From Leptospira sp. B5-022 (GTDB taxonomy: Bacteria > Spirochaetota > Leptospiria > Leptospirales > Leptospiraceae): a DNA stretch of 64,000 nucleotides. Shown in pieces: positions 1 to 8,169 of the stretch (position 1 is its first letter; each line of letters opens with the position of its first letter). Below the pieces are notes generated by a model. The model ran no database searches. It was not told the origin of the DNA and worked only from the letters and a program-made list of their open reading frames with translations. The DNA is taken from assembly GCF_000347035.1 (NCBI RefSeq), contig NZ_ANIJ01000015.1:62001-126000 (forward strand), written 5' to 3'. The translations under genes were made by a program, and so were the position numbers.

Positions 1-1
1 T

Positions 2-574
2 ACCCCTGGAAAACAGGGAAAAATTTCCATCTGTGGGCTTTCTATCGAGTATCTGATCACAACCGGGAACGGGGCTTTGATCTGTACGGATGATGATTCT
101 TTGGCAAAAAAGATCAGAGCTAGAAAAGATGGAAAAGATCCTTATCCGCGTAAAGAAGGCCAACCAAGACTAGATTACGATATGATCGATTACCAAGCGG
201 CTTTAGGGATCGAACAATTGTCCAATCTAGGCGTGATCTTGGAAAGAAAAAGAAAGATCGCTCAGGTGTATTTGCAATCTATCCAGGGTTCCCAAGTGGG
301 CTCTCACTTTAACGATCCGAATTCCGAAACTTTCAATCGTTTTGTGATATTAGCTCCGGGGAATTACGAACAGGTAGAAAGATATTTCCGTTCTTTACAA
401 ATCGGCACTCGTAGAACGGTTGCGGAACCGATCCATCATATTTTAGAACTTTCTAATTCTGATTTTCCGAACGGAGAAAGGCTGTACCAAAGAGGCCATT
501 GTATTCCGATCTATCCGAACTTAACTAAGGATAACGTACAAAGGATCTCTCAAGCGATTCGTAGAATTTACTAA
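2..574 (+). CDS. DegT/DnrJ/EryC1/StrS aminotransferase-family protein, 3' part
   Basis: The reading frame is open from the first complete codon of the window, so the gene begins upstream; a TTG at 77 is only an internal codon. The visible part carries the family's post-lysine block (LITTGNGAL, matching the usual TTGEGG) and the C-terminal signature DYQAALGIEQL followed by ILERKRKIAQVY, which places it in the PLP-dependent sugar aminotransferase fold used to make amino sugars for surface polysaccharides. A gapless alignment to the family pattern puts tyrosine (codon at 50-52) where the Schiff-base lysine normally sits, three residues before TTG. It may therefore be non-catalytic or carry out a different PLP chemistry, as in ColD, where histidine replaces lysine. 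Family assignment is firm; substrate is unknown. Confidence 0.85.
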   Translation, partial: TPGKQGKISICGLSIEYLITTGNGALICTDDDSLAKKIRARKDGKDPYPRKEGQPRLDYDMIDYQAALGIEQLSNLGVILERKRKIAQVYLQSIQGSQVGSHFNDPNSETFNRFVILAPGNYEQVERYFRSLQIGTRRTVAEPIHHILELSNSDFPNGERLYQRGHCIPIYPNLTKDNVQRISQAIRRIY

Positions 575-596
575 TGCTTTATTTTAAATCGTGAGT

Positions 597-611
597 TGTA
601 GGAGTTCCTGC
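597..611. repeat. 16-bp palindromic repeat copy (partial)
   Basis: TGTAGGAGTTCCTGC, 22 bases after the DegT-family stop; right arm incomplete. Confidence 0.6.
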
Positions 612-1086
612 TTACCTCGCTGCTAATTGCGAACTCTCTATATTGTTTTTATTTTTTTTCGTCTTCCTTTGAAAATCCGTAATTGTAAGTATTGAAGGAC
701 GATAATTGTAGTCAGGGTTTTATTCGATACTTTTTCGATCTTTTTGTATAATCTGGAAATTTGGATTTGCATTCGAGGATATTTTAGTATGGAATTTGCA
801 GCTATTCGGTATTGTGAAAACCTAAAAAGTACAATTAACTACATAAAAGTATAATGAAATTTTAATGAATTCATTCTACTTTGAGCAGAAGTCCTCTTTC
901 ATTCGCAAGTAGATGCGAGGAAATGTAAAAAATGTTTTTTCAAAACGATTTTCTAAGTGGGACGGATCATGCTTAGAGAAGAGAAATTTGGTAAATAACC
1001 CTCCGCGTCTTAGCGTCTCCGCGTGAAAAAAGAATAGAGAGGGTTTTTGAATCAAAGGGAAACAGAGGACGAATAATAGCGACAGC

Positions 1087-1103
1087 GATCGTAGCGGAAA
1101 TCC
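1087..1103 (+). repeat. 17-bp intergenic repeat segment
   Basis: GATCGTAGCGGAAATCC, found inverted at 6369-6385. It lies in the gene-poor region upstream of the RND pump. Confidence 0.7.
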
Positions 1104-1510
1104 GGCGATGCACCATCGTACAGGATGGAAGGCTTTAAATCAGGGAAAAGTAATGGTGCTTCGCTGATTGAGCGTAGAGCGCGGTCCTGACAAAGTCAGG
1201 AGTCGCCCAAACTAGTGCAAAAGTATAAACTCGACCATTTATCCGAATCGATTTCGAAAATTTCTCCTTTCTAACCGACTCTCGTCTAGGAAACCTTAGA
1301 ATCATTCGACCAACTTCGTATGACGTTTGTTTCTGATTTTGTCTCCTTATTTCCGCGCAACGCACTTAGTCCGATACCAAAACCTTTCTTTCTAAATTTC
1401 CGAATCACGGTCCGCGAATTTGTTTTCGAAAATTCAGGAATGGATCGCAATGGACCTCTGAGCTAATCCTTTATTCGATTTTCGAAATGTAAGGATACTC
1501 CGGAGGCACC

Positions 1511-4500
1511 TTGAATATCGCGCTCCTCTCTATCAAACGTCCCATTTTTATCACTAGTCTCGTGATCTTGATGCTGATTACCGGTATCTTCTCCCTTAGC
1601 AAGATGGGGGTGGATCTTTTTCCGGATGTGAACATTCCGGTAGTGTCCGTGACCACGATCTATCCAGGAGCAGGTCCGGAAGAGATCGAGGAATTGATCT
1701 CCAAACCGTTGGAAGAAGAACTTTCTTCCATCTCCGGTTTAAAGAAGATCACTTCTCGTAACCAGGAAGGTGTCTCCGTTGTTTTCGGTGAGTTTACCCT
1801 TTCTACGGATATCAAATATGCAGAGCAACAATTCCGAGATAAAACCGCATTGGTCCGTCCTAAACTTCCCGACGGGATCAAAGAACCTAAAGTAGTTCGT
1901 TTCGATCCGGCCGATCAACCTATTATTCGTCTTGCGGTGTTCGCGGATCTGGACCAAGCAAAGTTATACGACCTTGCAAAAGAGACCGTTAAGTCTAAAT
2001 TAGAACAGATCGCCGGTGTTGGGTCCGTAAAATTAGTCGGAGGGACAAGAAGAGAGATCCAAATCGAATTAGATAGAAATAAATTAGTTTCTTATCAAAT
2101 GCCTATGGTGGTGATCGCCAACAGGCTGAAAACCGCGGGTTTAAACGTTCCGGTAGGTAAATTCGATTCCGGGGCAAAAGAAACTTCTTATAGAACGTTG
2201 GGAAGATATGAATCTCTTTCCCAGATCGAGAACACTATCGTCTCTTTCGGTGGAGATGTCGGGAATTCCGTTTTGATCAAGGAACTCGGTTCCGTCAGAG
2301 ACGGAACGGAAGACGAAGAAACGTTAGGTTATCTTTGGGCTTCTAAAAGTGACGAGGTGGAAGAAGAAGATGTAGGTCTTCTAACACATCCTTTCACTTG
2401 GATGACTCAGTTACCTAAAAGGATTAAAAGGACTTTCGCAAAATTCAGCGGGACCAAAGAGCCTATCGTAGAAAAAGAATTAAAACCTGCGCTATTTATT
2501 GACGTTTATAAACAATCCGGTGCGAACACCGTGGCTGTTGCCGACGAGGTTTTGAAAAGGATAGATAAACTGAATGCGGATATCCAGCCTCTCTCCGGTA
2601 AACCTAAGATCAGATTGATTCGAGACGGTTCCAGATGGATCCGTTATAACGTGGAAGACGTGACGGAAGCGATCGTATTAGGGATCTTATTAGCGGTAAT
2701 CACGGTTTATTTCTTCTTAGGAAACTTAAGATCCACAATCATCACGGGCCTTGCGTTGCCAAACTCTTTATTAGGCGCATTTATTATCATGTGGATCATG
2801 GGATTCACGATAAACGTTATGACACTTTTGGCCTTGTCTCTCGCGGTAGGTCTCCTAGTCGACGACGCGATCGTTGTCCGAGAAAACATCTTCCGTAAAT
2901 TGGAAGAAGGTGCAAGCGTCTTAGAAGCCTCTGAAAAAGGAACCATGGAAGTCGCTCTTGCGGTGATCGGAACTTCCTTAACCGTGATCGCGGTATTTTT
3001 TCCTGTAGGATTTTTATCGGGGATTGTAGGTCAGTTCTTCAAACAGTTCGGATTAACTGTGGTTTTCGCCATGATCATTTCCCTCTTTGACGGTCTTTTT
3101 GTGGCCCCTATGTTGTCCGCTTACTTTGCAGGTAAACTCACTCATGATAAAAAGAACGCTGCGGTGGAAGCATTCGATCGTTTTCAGAATTGGTTAGAAA
3201 AAATCTACAAGATCACGATGCAATATGCATTGGCACATCCTGGAAAGATTATCCTACTTACTTTCCTAATTTTTATCCTTTCCTTCGTAAGTTGCGCTTT
3301 TGTGAAAAAGACATTCTTACCTGCGAACGACCAGGGTGAATTTATGGTAACCTTAGACCTTCCTCCTGGTACTAGCTTACAAGGAACCAGGGAAGTTTCT
3401 GATAAGGTGTTGGCGGAACTACAAAAATTCCCGGAAATGGATAAGATCGCAATCACCATCGGTAAGCCCGATGGGGGAGAACCGAACACAGCCGTGTTGG
3501 CAATCGCTCTTGTCTCTTCCAAAAAAAGATCCAGGGATACTACTACCGTCAAAGAAGAGATCCGTAAAATGTTAAAGGCTTTCGATTACGCAAGGCCTGC
3601 AGTTTCGGATTATTCCGCAGTGGGCGGTGGAGTGCAGTATCCGTTCCAATTGGTCCTAAAAGGGAATAACCTGGAAGAAGTGGAAGCATATTCCAAAAAA
3701 GTAATAGAAAGATTAAAAGGTATCAAAGACCTCGCGGATATCGACTCCGACTTCAGGGGAGGTAAGCCGGAATATCAAATCGTTTTAGATAATTCTAAAA
3801 TGCAATTGGTGGGCGTTCTTCCGGGAGTTGCAGGCTCCGAATTGAGATACCAGATCGCCGGAGATCAAGTTAGTAAGTTTTACGACAAAGGGATCGAATA
3901 CGAAGTCCGGATGAGGCTTAAGCCCGACCAAAGGAATTTGAGAGCCGCATACGGCCAAACCAAAGTCCCGAATATAGCAAATCGACTGATCCCACTAGCG
4001 GCAATCAGTACCGGTAAAGAAAATTTAGGTCCTTCTAGGATCAACCGTATCGATAGAGCAAGAGCAGTAGTAGTGAATGCAAACCTCGCTCCAGGCGGTG
4101 CGATCGGGACTGCAATGGAAGAGGCTACTAAGATCTTGAACAAGGAAATTCCTCCTCCACCCGGAGTCCGTTTTAATTTCCAAGGTCAGTCGGAAGATTT
4201 AAAAGAGCTGTTCTTGAATATCATCGTGGCATTCGGTCTTGCTTTGATTTTCATCTACTTAGTCCTTTCTTCTCTTTATGAATCTTTTATCACTCCGATC
4301 ACGATCTTATTCGCGATCCCTCCTGCAATTTCCGGAGCATTCTTCGCTCTGTTCCTAACGGGGGAAATGTTGAATATATTCTCTATGATCGGACTCATCC
4401 TTCTTATGGGACTTGTGGCCAAAAACTCGATTCTTCTCGTCGATTATGCAATGCAGGCAGTGAGAGAAAGAGGTATCACAAGAGACGAGGCAATCTTCGA

Positions 4501-4876
4501 AGCGGGTCTTGTAAGATTACGTCCAATCTTGATGACATCCATCGCGATGATCATGGGAACCGTTCCGATCGCATTAGGTCTCGGAGAAGCCGCAAAATCC
4601 AGGACCGCAATGGGTATAGCTATCATCGGAGGATTGATCCTCTCCACGTTAGTTACGTTAATCGTGGTTCCTTCCATATTCGGCGGTATCGATAAATTCA
4701 GAGATTGGCTAGAAGGCAAATTCCGTCCAGATATGACCGCTACCATTCATAGTGAAGGCGGACATTCCGGAAGCACGGCTATTTCCACGAATTCTAATCA
4801 ACCTTCTCTTAGCGAATGGGCCCAAGATGTGGAATCCAAACCTAAGAAAGGAACTAGTTCTAAGAAGAAAAAGTAA
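1511..4876 (+). CDS. RND-family efflux transporter (AcrB/HAE-type inner membrane pump)
   Basis: Proton-driven inner-membrane pump that exports hydrophobic compounds through a periplasmic adaptor and outer-membrane channel. The 1121 residues show the duplicated RND layout: TM1 at about 10-30, a periplasmic porter domain, TM segments from about 383, the proton-relay pair Asp451-Asp452 in GLLVDDAIVVREN, and the TM10 lysine Lys971 in GLVAKNSILLVDY. A TTG start is preceded by GGAGG at 1502-1506, which fixes the start. Residues about 267-325 form an acidic then basic insertion in the porter region not expected from AcrB. The C-terminal tail ends in a lysine run. No adaptor or TolC-like gene is adjacent, which is unusual because RND pumps usually sit in operons with them. 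Substrate unknown. Confidence 0.93.
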   Translation: MNIALLSIKRPIFITSLVILMLITGIFSLSKMGVDLFPDVNIPVVSVTTIYPGAGPEEIEELISKPLEEELSSISGLKKITSRNQEGVSVVFGEFTLSTDIKYAEQQFRDKTALVRPKLPDGIKEPKVVRFDPADQPIIRLAVFADLDQAKLYDLAKETVKSKLEQIAGVGSVKLVGGTRREIQIELDRNKLVSYQMPMVVIANRLKTAGLNVPVGKFDSGAKETSYRTLGRYESLSQIENTIVSFGGDVGNSVLIKELGSVRDGTEDEETLGYLWASKSDEVEEEDVGLLTHPFTWMTQLPKRIKRTFAKFSGTKEPIVEKELKPALFIDVYKQSGANTVAVADEVLKRIDKLNADIQPLSGKPKIRLIRDGSRWIRYNVEDVTEAIVLGILLAVITVYFFLGNLRSTIITGLALPNSLLGAFIIMWIMGFTINVMTLLALSLAVGLLVDDAIVVRENIFRKLEEGASVLEASEKGTMEVALAVIGTSLTVIAVFFPVGFLSGIVGQFFKQFGLTVVFAMIISLFDGLFVAPMLSAYFAGKLTHDKKNAAVEAFDRFQNWLEKIYKITMQYALAHPGKIILLTFLIFILSFVSCAFVKKTFLPANDQGEFMVTLDLPPGTSLQGTREVSDKVLAELQKFPEMDKIAITIGKPDGGEPNTAVLAIALVSSKKRSRDTTTVKEEIRKMLKAFDYARPAVSDYSAVGGGVQYPFQLVLKGNNLEEVEAYSKKVIERLKGIKDLADIDSDFRGGKPEYQIVLDNSKMQLVGVLPGVAGSELRYQIAGDQVSKFYDKGIEYEVRMRLKPDQRNLRAAYGQTKVPNIANRLIPLAAISTGKENLGPSRINRIDRARAVVVNANLAPGGAIGTAMEEATKILNKEIPPPPGVRFNFQGQSEDLKELFLNIIVAFGLALIFIYLVLSSLYESFITPITILFAIPPAISGAFFALFLTGEMLNIFSMIGLILLMGLVAKNSILLVDYAMQAVRERGITRDEAIFEAGLVRLRPILMTSIAMIMGTVPIALGLGEAAKSRTAMGIAIIGGLILSTLVTLIVVPSIFGGIDKFRDWLEGKFRPDMTATIHSEGGHSGSTAISTNSNQPSLSEWAQDVESKPKKGTSSKKKK

Positions 4877-4886
4877 TTTGATGGCA

Positions 4887-4908
4887 CCCCACCCTACTTA
4901 GGGTGGGG
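4887..4908 (+). terminator. Hairpin after RND pump gene
   Basis: CCCCACCCTA at 4887-4896 pairs with TAGGGTGGGG at 4899-4908 with almost no loop, 10 bases after the stop codon. There is no T-run, so it may be a factor-dependent terminator or mRNA-stabilising hairpin instead of a classic intrinsic terminator. Confidence 0.45.
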
Positions 4909-4924
4909 GCCGGTGCGGTGGTAC
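4905..4924 (+). repeat. 20-bp direct repeat, copy 1
   Basis: GGGGGCCGGTGCGGTGGTAC, identical at 5048-5067. This copy overlaps the 3' arm of the hairpin following the pump gene. Confidence 0.8.
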
Positions 4925-5047
4925 CCAAAAAAGCGTTCGATGAAATCACATCACTTGATTTCATCTTCAATCTCGTTTGACCTCGGTTCTCTCGGTCACC
5001 GACTCGTCAGGGACGGTCGTCTTCTCGCTCCTATTGTCGCTGCGAAG

Positions 5048-5067
5048 GGGGGCCGGTGCGGTGGTAC
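5048..5067 (+). repeat. 20-bp direct repeat, copy 2
   Basis: Exact copy of 4905-4924. It is followed by CGCTTGCACCCCC, which can pair back with the G-run, so each copy is associated with a hairpin of G-run/C-run type. Confidence 0.8.
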
Positions 5068-5126
5068 GCTTGCACCCCCATATCACAAAATCCTTATCCT
5101 TACAACCACTTTCCTACCCCATACTT

Positions 5127-5142
5127 TGTTGGAATTCCAACA
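5127..5142. repeat. 16-bp palindromic repeat TGTNGGANTTCCNACA
   Basis: TGTTGGAATTCCAACA, a perfect palindrome and the most symmetrical of five related copies in the window (others at 597, 32050, 32116 and 32149). Confidence 0.7.
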
Positions 5143-5281
5143 TCGCTCCCCAATAAAATTTTCTTTGTAATAAACCATTTTACTGATCTGAAAACTCCAT
5201 TTTTTATTTCCATGTCTCCAAAACTTAGTTCCCAATATTACGTAAATCCTAAATAAAGACTTCACCTTTACGGAGGGGTTT

Positions 5282-6307
5282 ATGATCCGAAAAACTTCCT
5301 TACATACCTATATCGTGATTACTCTCGCTGCAAACCTTCTATTCGGTTGTGCTCAATTACAAAAAGTTGATCTAAAAAAAGTAAAAGAAAAGATCGAAGA
5401 TCTGGACAAACCTTCCTTCATCTTGGAAAAAGTTTCCATTGCGGAGATCAACCTATCCGAGATCAAACTCAGAGTCGATTCAAAGGTTAAAAATCCGTAT
5501 CCGATCGCTTTGCCTGCGACCAATTTGGAAATGAATATCCTCATCGAAGGACAACAATTCACTAAGGCAAAAACCAAAATACCGAACGTGGGTGGGAATT
5601 CCAACAAACCTGTACCAGTGGATCTAACATTCGCCTATAACGATCTAGTCGCACTTTACAAAAAAGTTCCCGGAAAGATCGACTTGGTTGTCAAAGTGCA
5701 AGGAGTCGTTTCACTTCCAATCCCTGAAAAATACAGATCTATTGCTGGTGCGGCATCTCTCGACTTCCCGTTCGAAGAAGAAAGAAAGATCCCTGCAGTC
5801 CTTCCCGACATAGAGATCCGGAATTTCAAAATTATCAAACCGGATCCTTCCACCATCTTAAGCTCCGCAGGCACGGAAGACCTGGCCAAAAAAGCCACGT
5901 CATTCTTAGACACATTACTCGGTCCTCAGAAAAAATCCCCAGGTTCGGCAGTTGCCGCAGGAATATCCTCACTCGACTTAAAAGTGGACACCGAATTTCA
6001 GATCGTATTAAAAAACAGAGCCACATCTAGATTACAATTTTCTGAATTTGAATTTGACCTTACATTAGAAAAAGAAAAATTCCTAACGGGTCAACCGGTC
6101 CGAATCGAAAACCAAGGACAAGAATCCATCTTAAGTGTCCGCACGTCTTTTCCGCTCGGAACGGTTACCCAAGGTATTGCAAACGCGATTTCCAAACGGT
6201 CTGCGGCATTTCGACTGAGTGGAAAGGCAAGCACCGAGGCTCCTGAGATCGAAACAGGACCCGTTTTATTCAAGTTCGACAAATCCGGCTCTTTTAGTTG
6301 GAATTAA
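5282..6307 (+). CDS. LEA type 2 (LEA14/WHy-domain) lipoprotein
   Basis: Predicted outer- or periplasm-facing lipoprotein of 341 residues: a positively charged N-terminus, hydrophobic stretch and lipobox LLFGC with lipidated Cys23. The body has the water-stress/hypersensitive-response style pattern: IAEINLSEIKLRVDSKVKNPYPIALP around residues 55-80, followed by VDLTFAYNDL, and a second, similar segment near 185-330 (IRNFKIIKP, FQIVLKNRATSRLQFSEFEFDLTL), suggesting two LEA_2-like beta-sandwich units. Family members are thought to act in desiccation or envelope stress, but no molecular function is established here. A good ribosome-binding site (GGAGG at 5272-5276) precedes the ATG. It stands alone between repeat regions. 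Confidence 0.82.
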   Translation: MIRKTSLHTYIVITLAANLLFGCAQLQKVDLKKVKEKIEDLDKPSFILEKVSIAEINLSEIKLRVDSKVKNPYPIALPATNLEMNILIEGQQFTKAKTKIPNVGGNSNKPVPVDLTFAYNDLVALYKKVPGKIDLVVKVQGVVSLPIPEKYRSIAGAASLDFPFEEERKIPAVLPDIEIRNFKIIKPDPSTILSSAGTEDLAKKATSFLDTLLGPQKKSPGSAVAAGISSLDLKVDTEFQIVLKNRATSRLQFSEFEFDLTLEKEKFLTGQPVRIENQGQESILSVRTSFPLGTVTQGIANAISKRSAAFRLSGKASTEAPEIETGPVLFKFDKSGSFSWN

Positions 6308-6319
6308 GGACAGGGCGCA

Positions 6320-6339
6320 TGCTCGCCGAAAGGCGAGCA
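6320..6339 (+). terminator. GAAA-tetraloop hairpin after LEA lipoprotein gene
   Basis: TGCTCGCC at 6320-6327 and GGCGAGCA at 6332-6339 form a perfect 8-bp stem closed by GAAA, 13 bases after the stop. There is no following T-run. It is the first part of a structured element reaching to about 6400. Confidence 0.5.
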
Positions 6340-6368
6340 CCCGGCTCTACGCTCCAATCCGCTTCGCG

Positions 6369-6385
6369 GGATTTCCGCTACGATC
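6369..6385 (-). repeat. 17-bp intergenic repeat segment
   Basis: The reverse complement of this stretch, GATCGTAGCGGAAATCC, also occurs at 1087-1103 on the plus strand. Here it lies in a hairpin-forming block with AATCC and GGATT arms around GCTTCGCG (about 6355-6373). Confidence 0.7.
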
Positions 6386-6422
6386 CGTTGCGCGTTACCG
6401 ATCCAATATATATTATAATTAT

Positions 6423-6836
6423 CTAATTTATAATCCTAAGGTACGAATTCCTCCCGAAAGAAAACCCTGCCCGATCCGTTCTAATATTATTTTTCTCCAA
6501 GAATGTTTGTACACTTTTATTAACACAAAACCGCCCGCCAAAATAATCCACTTCGGATAAGTTTCCAATTTTTAAATATTTTCCTGTTCCAATTTCTTCT
6601 TCTTCTAAATCCTTGGGAAAAATTGAAAACCCCTCCTCTAAAAAACCGATAAATCCCCTGACAGTCCCACCGAAAATTTCGTATTTCCCGGCAATACATT
6701 TCTTTGGAAGGTGCTTATCTAGCAAATAAGGACCTAAACGATCTCGGATTCGATCCGATTCCGAAATCAATTGATTTTCTTCACATTCAAATCCATAGCC
6801 GAAAATTTTCTTTCGAAACACTAAAACCACATGCAT
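6423..6836 (-). CDS. Hypothetical protein, 137 aa, partner of sugar-transferase/ferritin fusion
   Basis: Not recognised. The 137 residues are mixed charged and aromatic, without a signal peptide or clear membrane segment. Visible features are FGGTVRGFIGFLEEG near the middle and an acidic cluster EEEE before IGTGKYLKIGN. The reasons to accept it are its position 12 bases after the upstream fusion gene and a ribosome-binding site, GAGGAA, that overlaps that gene's TGA stop, so translation is probably coupled. A second ATG lies four bases inside but in another frame. Its role is presumably tied to the fusion protein; nothing more can be said. Confidence 0.6.
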   Translation of the reverse strand: MHVVLVFRKKIFGYGFECEENQLISESDRIRDRLGPYLLDKHLPKKCIAGKYEIFGGTVRGFIGFLEEGFSIFPKDLEEEEIGTGKYLKIGNLSEVDYFGGRFCVNKSVQTFLEKNNIRTDRAGFSFGRNSYLRIIN

Positions 6837-6848
6837 AAAAAGAATTCC

Positions 6849-8114
6849 TCAAACAAAAAATGTCCCGAGGATCTTTTTCTCAGTATTCCGAGAGATAGTC
6901 ATGAATTGAAGATAACAATCTTTGATCGAAATTTCCAATGCTTTGAACGTTTTGCGATGGTCCAGTAAAACCGAAATACAAGCCACAAAAGAAAGGAATC
7001 TCCACACGATCTTGAAAAGACCTCGAGTGATCGGATTTTTGAGTCGGATCTTAAAGAATGTGCAATGAAAAATCAGATGTTTTTCTTCATCCTCCGCGAT
7101 ATGAAGAAGCGCATTCTTTACGGAACCGAAAGGGATCTTTTCCGCTATCCTTTTATAAAAGCAGATACCGATCACCTCTGCGACAAGTAATACCATCAGC
7201 TTTAGCCTAGTACCTATAAGCCTTCTTCCAAAAAGAAATAATTTTTCGGTCCAGTTACTTTGGATCAGTTCTCCTCTTAATGCACGAACACAGTCTCCTA
7301 AAATACGAGCATGCCTGCCTTCTTCTTTTACGAATAGTTTCAGCGCTTCCCTATAATTCGGATCCACTCCATAGATATGTATATGATCTATATCTTTTGC
7401 GATCCTACCTTCTCCCGCTTCTCCTAGTTGAAAGATCGCAAGGGACTTCGCAACCGGAAGTCTTTTCTGAGGAATAAAACCGATGACCTGCTCTTGGACG
7501 ATGGGATAAGGACGATCTGCATTCTTTCTAAAATGTTTGGCCCAATTTCCCCAAAAATAACCGCGGTCCCGTTTTTGTAAGGAAGTCCATAATAAATTTC
7601 TAATTCTTTTTTTACCGAAAAGGTTCATCGCCAAGGTTAAACTTACGATCTGAAGATCTAATAAAAAACTTCTTCTTTTAAGATAAGAAAGATCGAAACA
7701 GAGGGAATACTTAGATCCTCTTCCGGAGTATAATTGAGAAAGTCCTGTGATCCCGGGACGAATGCTCCATCTACTTTCTAAATCCTTTGCTCCCCAACCC
7801 AATCTCAGAATATCTATCTCAGTCAAAGGGCGAGGACCAACGATACTCATATCTCCTTTAAGGATATTCCAAATTTGAGGAAGCTCATCCAAACCGGTAC
7901 TTCGCAAAAATGAACCAACCTTTGTCGGAATTCCGTCCTTTAGAGTCTTGAACTTCCAGATCCGAAATAACTTCTTTCCCAAGCCTACTCTTTCTTGTAG
8001 GAAAAAAACAGGACCATGGTCAAAGACGGAGATAAGCAAAAATATCCCGAGTAAAACCGGGGAAAATACGACGAGCGCGATCAAAGCCGAAGAAAATTCT
8101 AAAATTCGTTTCAT
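6849..8114 (-). CDS. Fusion: polyprenyl-phosphate sugar phosphotransferase + ferritin-like di-iron domain
   Basis: Residues 1-175 are a bacterial sugar transferase (PF02397 type, small PglC-like class): a hydrophobic membrane hairpin at 7-30, GPVFFLQERVG with Glu41, KFKTLKDG, the catalytic Asp76-Glu77 in TGLDELPQ, IVGPRP at 92-96 and RPGITGLSQ. Such enzymes transfer a sugar phosphate to undecaprenyl phosphate at the inner face of the membrane to start glycan assembly. Residues about 220-405 look like a four-helix ferritin-like domain with a full set of candidate iron ligands: Glu232/235, Glu265-x-x-His268 (EEGRH), Glu313 and Glu343-x-x-His346 (EDEEKH). The frame is uninterrupted across the junction (about 176-215). 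The family's usual length is about 200 residues, so the second half is extra. The di-iron function (oxidase, hydroxylase or sensor) is inference. Confidence 0.82.
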   Translation of the reverse strand: MKRILEFSSALIALVVFSPVLLGIFLLISVFDHGPVFFLQERVGLGKKLFRIWKFKTLKDGIPTKVGSFLRSTGLDELPQIWNILKGDMSIVGPRPLTEIDILRLGWGAKDLESRWSIRPGITGLSQLYSGRGSKYSLCFDLSYLKRRSFLLDLQIVSLTLAMNLFGKKRIRNLLWTSLQKRDRGYFWGNWAKHFRKNADRPYPIVQEQVIGFIPQKRLPVAKSLAIFQLGEAGEGRIAKDIDHIHIYGVDPNYREALKLFVKEEGRHARILGDCVRALRGELIQSNWTEKLFLFGRRLIGTRLKLMVLLVAEVIGICFYKRIAEKIPFGSVKNALLHIAEDEEKHLIFHCTFFKIRLKNPITRGLFKIVWRFLSFVACISVLLDHRKTFKALEISIKDCYLQFMTISRNTEKKILGTFFV

Positions 8115-8169
8115 GGATCGAAGAATATCGACTTTTCAAAAACAAACCAACCTTCCAAGTGCGGATCAC

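Larger units (their letters stand above)
575..1510. other. Gene-poor intergenic region with decayed repeat elements
   Basis: No convincing gene in about 0.9 kb. It holds a TGTAGGAGTTCCTGC repeat at 597-611, a 12-bp palindrome AATGAATTCATT at 864-875, an element with CTCCGCGT twice (1001-1008, 1017-1024), a 17-base segment at 1087-1103 that recurs inverted at 6369-6385, and a 7-bp hairpin TCCTGAC/GTCAGGA at 1185-1201. The 76-codon minus-strand frame at 1135-1365 overlaps these elements and looks spurious. The end of the region must contain the promoter for the RND pump gene. Confidence 0.6.
4877..5281. other. Repeat-rich intergenic region downstream of RND pump
   Basis: About 400 bp without a credible gene. 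It contains a strong hairpin just after the pump gene, a 20-base direct repeat at 4905-4924 and 5048-5067, and a perfect 16-bp palindrome at 5127-5142. The overlapping short frames at 4913-5170 and 5056-5256 lack ribosome-binding sites and follow the repeats, so they are not called as genes. Confidence 0.6.

Noticed and set aside
1001..1026. CRISPR-like short repeat
   Set aside because: Only two 8-bp units with no regular spacers; no cas genes in the window. It looks like a dispersed intergenic repeat.
1135..1365. 76-residue minus-strand frame in the 5' gene-poor region
   Set aside because: It overlaps hairpins and repeats, has no ribosome-binding site, and the product has no protein-like pattern.
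4913..5256. Two overlapping short plus-strand frames after the RND pump
   Set aside because: They run through direct repeats and palindromes and lack start signals; best explained as repeat-derived frames.
6219..6560. 113-codon plus-strand frame across the LEA gene end and the intergenic repeat
   Set aside because: It starts inside a well-supported gene, crosses a repeat block and ends in the small minus-strand gene; a chance frame.
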